Source: an uncultured Cytophagales bacterium
GTDB lineage: Bacteria; Bacteroidota; Bacteroidia; Cytophagales; Cyclobacteriaceae
Direction: 5' to 3'
DNA length: 64,000 bases
NCBI GenBank assembly: GCA_913057175.1
Contig: CAJXNP010000007.1
Span: 186,001-250,000, forward strand
Positions 63,101-64,000 of this stretch are shown here, in pieces. Made by a program: the position numbers and the translations under genes. How positions within the stretch are numbered: position 1 is the first letter of the stretch; each line of letters starts with the position of its first letter. The notes below the pieces were generated by a model that saw only the letters and a program-made list of their open reading frames with translations, was not told where the DNA came from and ran no database searches.

Positions 63101-63220
63101 GTGTCAATGGGACTGGCAGTTATCGGAGGCCTTTTATTTTCAACAATATTAACTCTATACGTAATACCGGCAATTTATTCCTACGTTAGTGGTAAAGAGA
63201 AACGAATGGCTAGATTTTAA
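60161..63220 (+). CDS. RND efflux transporter permease (AcrB/MexB-like)
   Basis: 1019 residues with 12 membrane helices in the 1+5+1+5 RND pattern and two large periplasmic loops. SLASVSIDRPVLAIVMSIVI is the start. The proton-relay Asp pair lies in VVLAIGLVVDDTIVVLENIY (trimmed to GLVVDDTIVV), and GLVTKNGILIVEFAN carries the relay Lys in the second half. It exports drugs, dyes, lipids or similar compounds using protons. The substrate range cannot be read from sequence. Confidence 0.95.
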   Translation: MSLASVSIDRPVLAIVMSIVIVIFGFVGLNFLGVREYPSVDPPIITVATNYVGANSEVIESQITEPLEESINGIAGIKSLTSVSRDGRSTISVEFDLDTDLEAAANDVRDRVSRALYNLPPDADPPIVSKADADSWPIIITSIKSDSRSLLELTQIAENIFKERYQTIPGVSQANVWGAKKYSMRLWLDPMKLAAYQLTPIDVLDAVDRNNVDLPTGMVEGMNTELTVRTRGQLLTPQEFNDLIIKEEGNNIVRFRDIGNAELSPENLRTSLKRDGVPMVMPIIIAQPGSNHIDISREFYKRFESIKKDLPPDVEAELVFDSTEYIQESIDEVEQTIIVAFCLVVIIIFLFLRDWRTTLIPVITIPVSLIGAFFVLYVLDYSINVLTLLGVVLAIGLVVDDTIVVLENIYKRIEDKEEPHKAGKEGTQEIFFAVISTTIALVAVFLPLIFLQGLTGRLFREFGVTISAAVIISSFVALTMTPMLSSRLLRARHKKPWFYTKTEPFFEKLNGFYNRSLEAFMEGRWLAIVIMLITGVIAYYLFVKLPTELAPMEDRNAFRVIAEGPQGTTFEYMDSYVLEMVEVILDEVPEKRFIGSVTSPGFGASSSVNSAFFFVILKNKSQRERSQNEIVQKITPFVQKNTKARAFVVQPETIGTGGIRGLPVQYVLQAPNLEKLKEVLPEFMEKAYQDPTFEIVDLDMKFNKPEINIDIDRDRARAMGVSIMDIAQTLQLAFSGQRFGYFIMDGKQYQIIGQVTRENRSAPIDLQSIYVRNNEGQIIQLDNLVKLREESNPPQLYRYNRFVSATVSANTVEGKTLGDGIEAMERIGGDVLDESFSTTFSGTSSEFKESGSSLLFAFIFALVLIYLALSAQFESFRDPLIIMLTVPLAMAGALLTLLFFGQTLNIFSEIGIIMLIGLVTKNGILIVEFANQRKARGEDVKTAIVKAAEARFRPILMTSLSTILGILPIALALGAGAESRVSMGLAVIGGLLFSTILTLYVIPAIYSYVSGKEKRMARF

Positions 63221-63226
63221 TTGATT

Positions 63227-64000
63227 ATGATGCATCATAAACCCATAACCATTTTTCTACTTCTCGTATTTTTTTCATCACAAGTCTTATCACAGGAGGA
63301 ACTAACCCTCGAAGAAGCTATTGCAACTGGCTTGGATAAAAACTATTCTATAAGGATTGCAGATAAGAACTATGAAATTGATCAAAACAACAATACGATA
63401 GGAAATGCTGGATTCCTGCCCGTTATCGATTTGAGTGCTGGTAAAGTCTATCAAAGTCAGGATGTCGATTTGGAAATACAGGGTGCTGAAGGAACTTTCA
63501 ATGTTTCGAGGGATGGGGCAAAATCTGACCGGTTTAATGCAGATGCCCAGCTAAGCTGGACCATATTTGACGGCTTGGGAATGTTCATTACAAAGGATAA
63601 GCTTGAGGAGTTTGAAATTGCTGGTGAATTGTCATTCAGAATAGCACTCGAAAATACCGTTGCGGCTGTTCAAAGTGCATATTATCGGGTAGTTGTAGAG
63701 CAAGCGAGGTATGGTGTGCTGGAACAGACATTGGAACTTTCTGCACAACGAACGGAATTTTCACAGTCAAGATACGAAATTGGCAAAGGTTCTAAAATCG
63801 ATTACCTGTCAGCACAGGTTGACTACAATTCCGATCAGACGGACTTGATCGTGCAGCGGGAAGTACTGCAAATGGCACGCGTTGATTTGAATGTCTTAAT
63901 GGGTCAGGATCCGGAATTGAATTATGTGGCGATCGATACCTTCACCATTAATGATCAGTTGCTGTACGAAGATGTTAAAGAAAAAATCGTTAGCCTGAAC
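63227..64000 (+). CDS. TolC-family outer-membrane efflux protein (partial, runs off the window)
   Basis: Open from the ATG at 63227 to the window end (258 codons, no stop), with a signal peptide ending QVLSQ. LTLEEAIATGLDKNYSIRIADK is the N-terminal TolC repeat, and FLPVIDLSAG and SRYEIGKGSKIDYLSAQVDYN (trimmed) fit the coiled hairpins. It is the third component of the tripartite pump, 6 bp after the permease. Confidence 0.9.
   Translation, partial: MMHHKPITIFLLLVFFSSQVLSQEELTLEEAIATGLDKNYSIRIADKNYEIDQNNNTIGNAGFLPVIDLSAGKVYQSQDVDLEIQGAEGTFNVSRDGAKSDRFNADAQLSWTIFDGLGMFITKDKLEEFEIAGELSFRIALENTVAAVQSAYYRVVVEQARYGVLEQTLELSAQRTEFSQSRYEIGKGSKIDYLSAQVDYNSDQTDLIVQREVLQMARVDLNVLMGQDPELNYVAIDTFTINDQLLYEDVKEKIVSLN

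Overview
The window is chromosomal DNA from a member of the Bacteroidota, most likely a marine or soil Cytophagales-type gliding bacterium. Direct evidence: a complete gldK-gldL-gldM-gldN cluster of the type IX secretion system (T9SS) and gliding motor, preceded by a PorP/SprF-family gene and a DUF4271 gene; a C-terminal domain resembling T9SS cargo domains; promoters of the Bacteroidota type (TTG/TTTG-N19-TAnnTTTG); many TTG starts; and lipoproteins with SC-type lipoboxes. The genus cannot be fixed from sequence alone.

Layout. 1-8.3 kb: a large FG-GAP/UnbV lipoprotein, lysA, a sulfatase plus small beta-barrel pair, and a BASS-family transporter. 8.3-12.4 kb: an M13 metallopeptidase and a TolB-like/TPR/AraC fusion regulator. 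12.7-14.6 kb: the most accessory-looking stretch, with a Fic AMPylase-family gene behind a double palindromic operator and a tandem duplication built from a GIY-YIG endonuclease gene and tRNA-Asn. 14.8-21.8 kb: Hsp20, DegP/HtrA, a histidine kinase, atpD-atpC, a cupin and purM. 21.8-27.1 kb: a PorE-like OmpA lipoprotein, a conserved protein, a two-gene Fe-S electron-transfer module and tRNA-Phe. 27.3-31.6 kb: an Na+/solute symporter, the dksA-like/scpB/rluB operon and an isoaspartyl peptidase. 31.6-39.6 kb: a lamin-tail surface protein, asd plus a THUMP-like methyltransferase, a phosphodiesterase, a Lys/Glu-tailed basic protein, a PorT-like barrel and hemW. 39.6-49.0 kb: a BamA/TamA-like barrel, DUF4271, hemD, sprF and gldKLMN. 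49.1-56.8 kb: a TerB-like small protein, a LytS/LytT two-component pair, an NrtR-like regulator, ffh, a GIN-domain protein, rlmN and an EEP-family protein. 56.9-64.0 kb: proC, a phosphatase, a macro-domain protein and an RND efflux operon whose TolC gene is cut by the window end.

How it fits together. Most of the window is core metabolism and cell-envelope biology. The T9SS core (GldKLMN, SprF) is accompanied by a PorE-like periplasmic anchor at 21.8 kb, a PorT-like barrel at 37.8 kb and a probable cargo protein at 31.6 kb, although these are not contiguous.

The least ordinary signals are: (i) the tRNA-Asn/GIY-YIG tandem unit, in which a tRNA copy has its anticodon arm replaced by a perfect palindrome and a second GIY-YIG copy is dead; (ii) the Fic operator pair bracketing a -7 box; (iii) a palindromic repeat inserted in frame into the FG-GAP protein; and (iv) a MITE-like nested inverted repeat near 24.7 kb. 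No rRNA, CRISPR array, prophage or transposase was seen.
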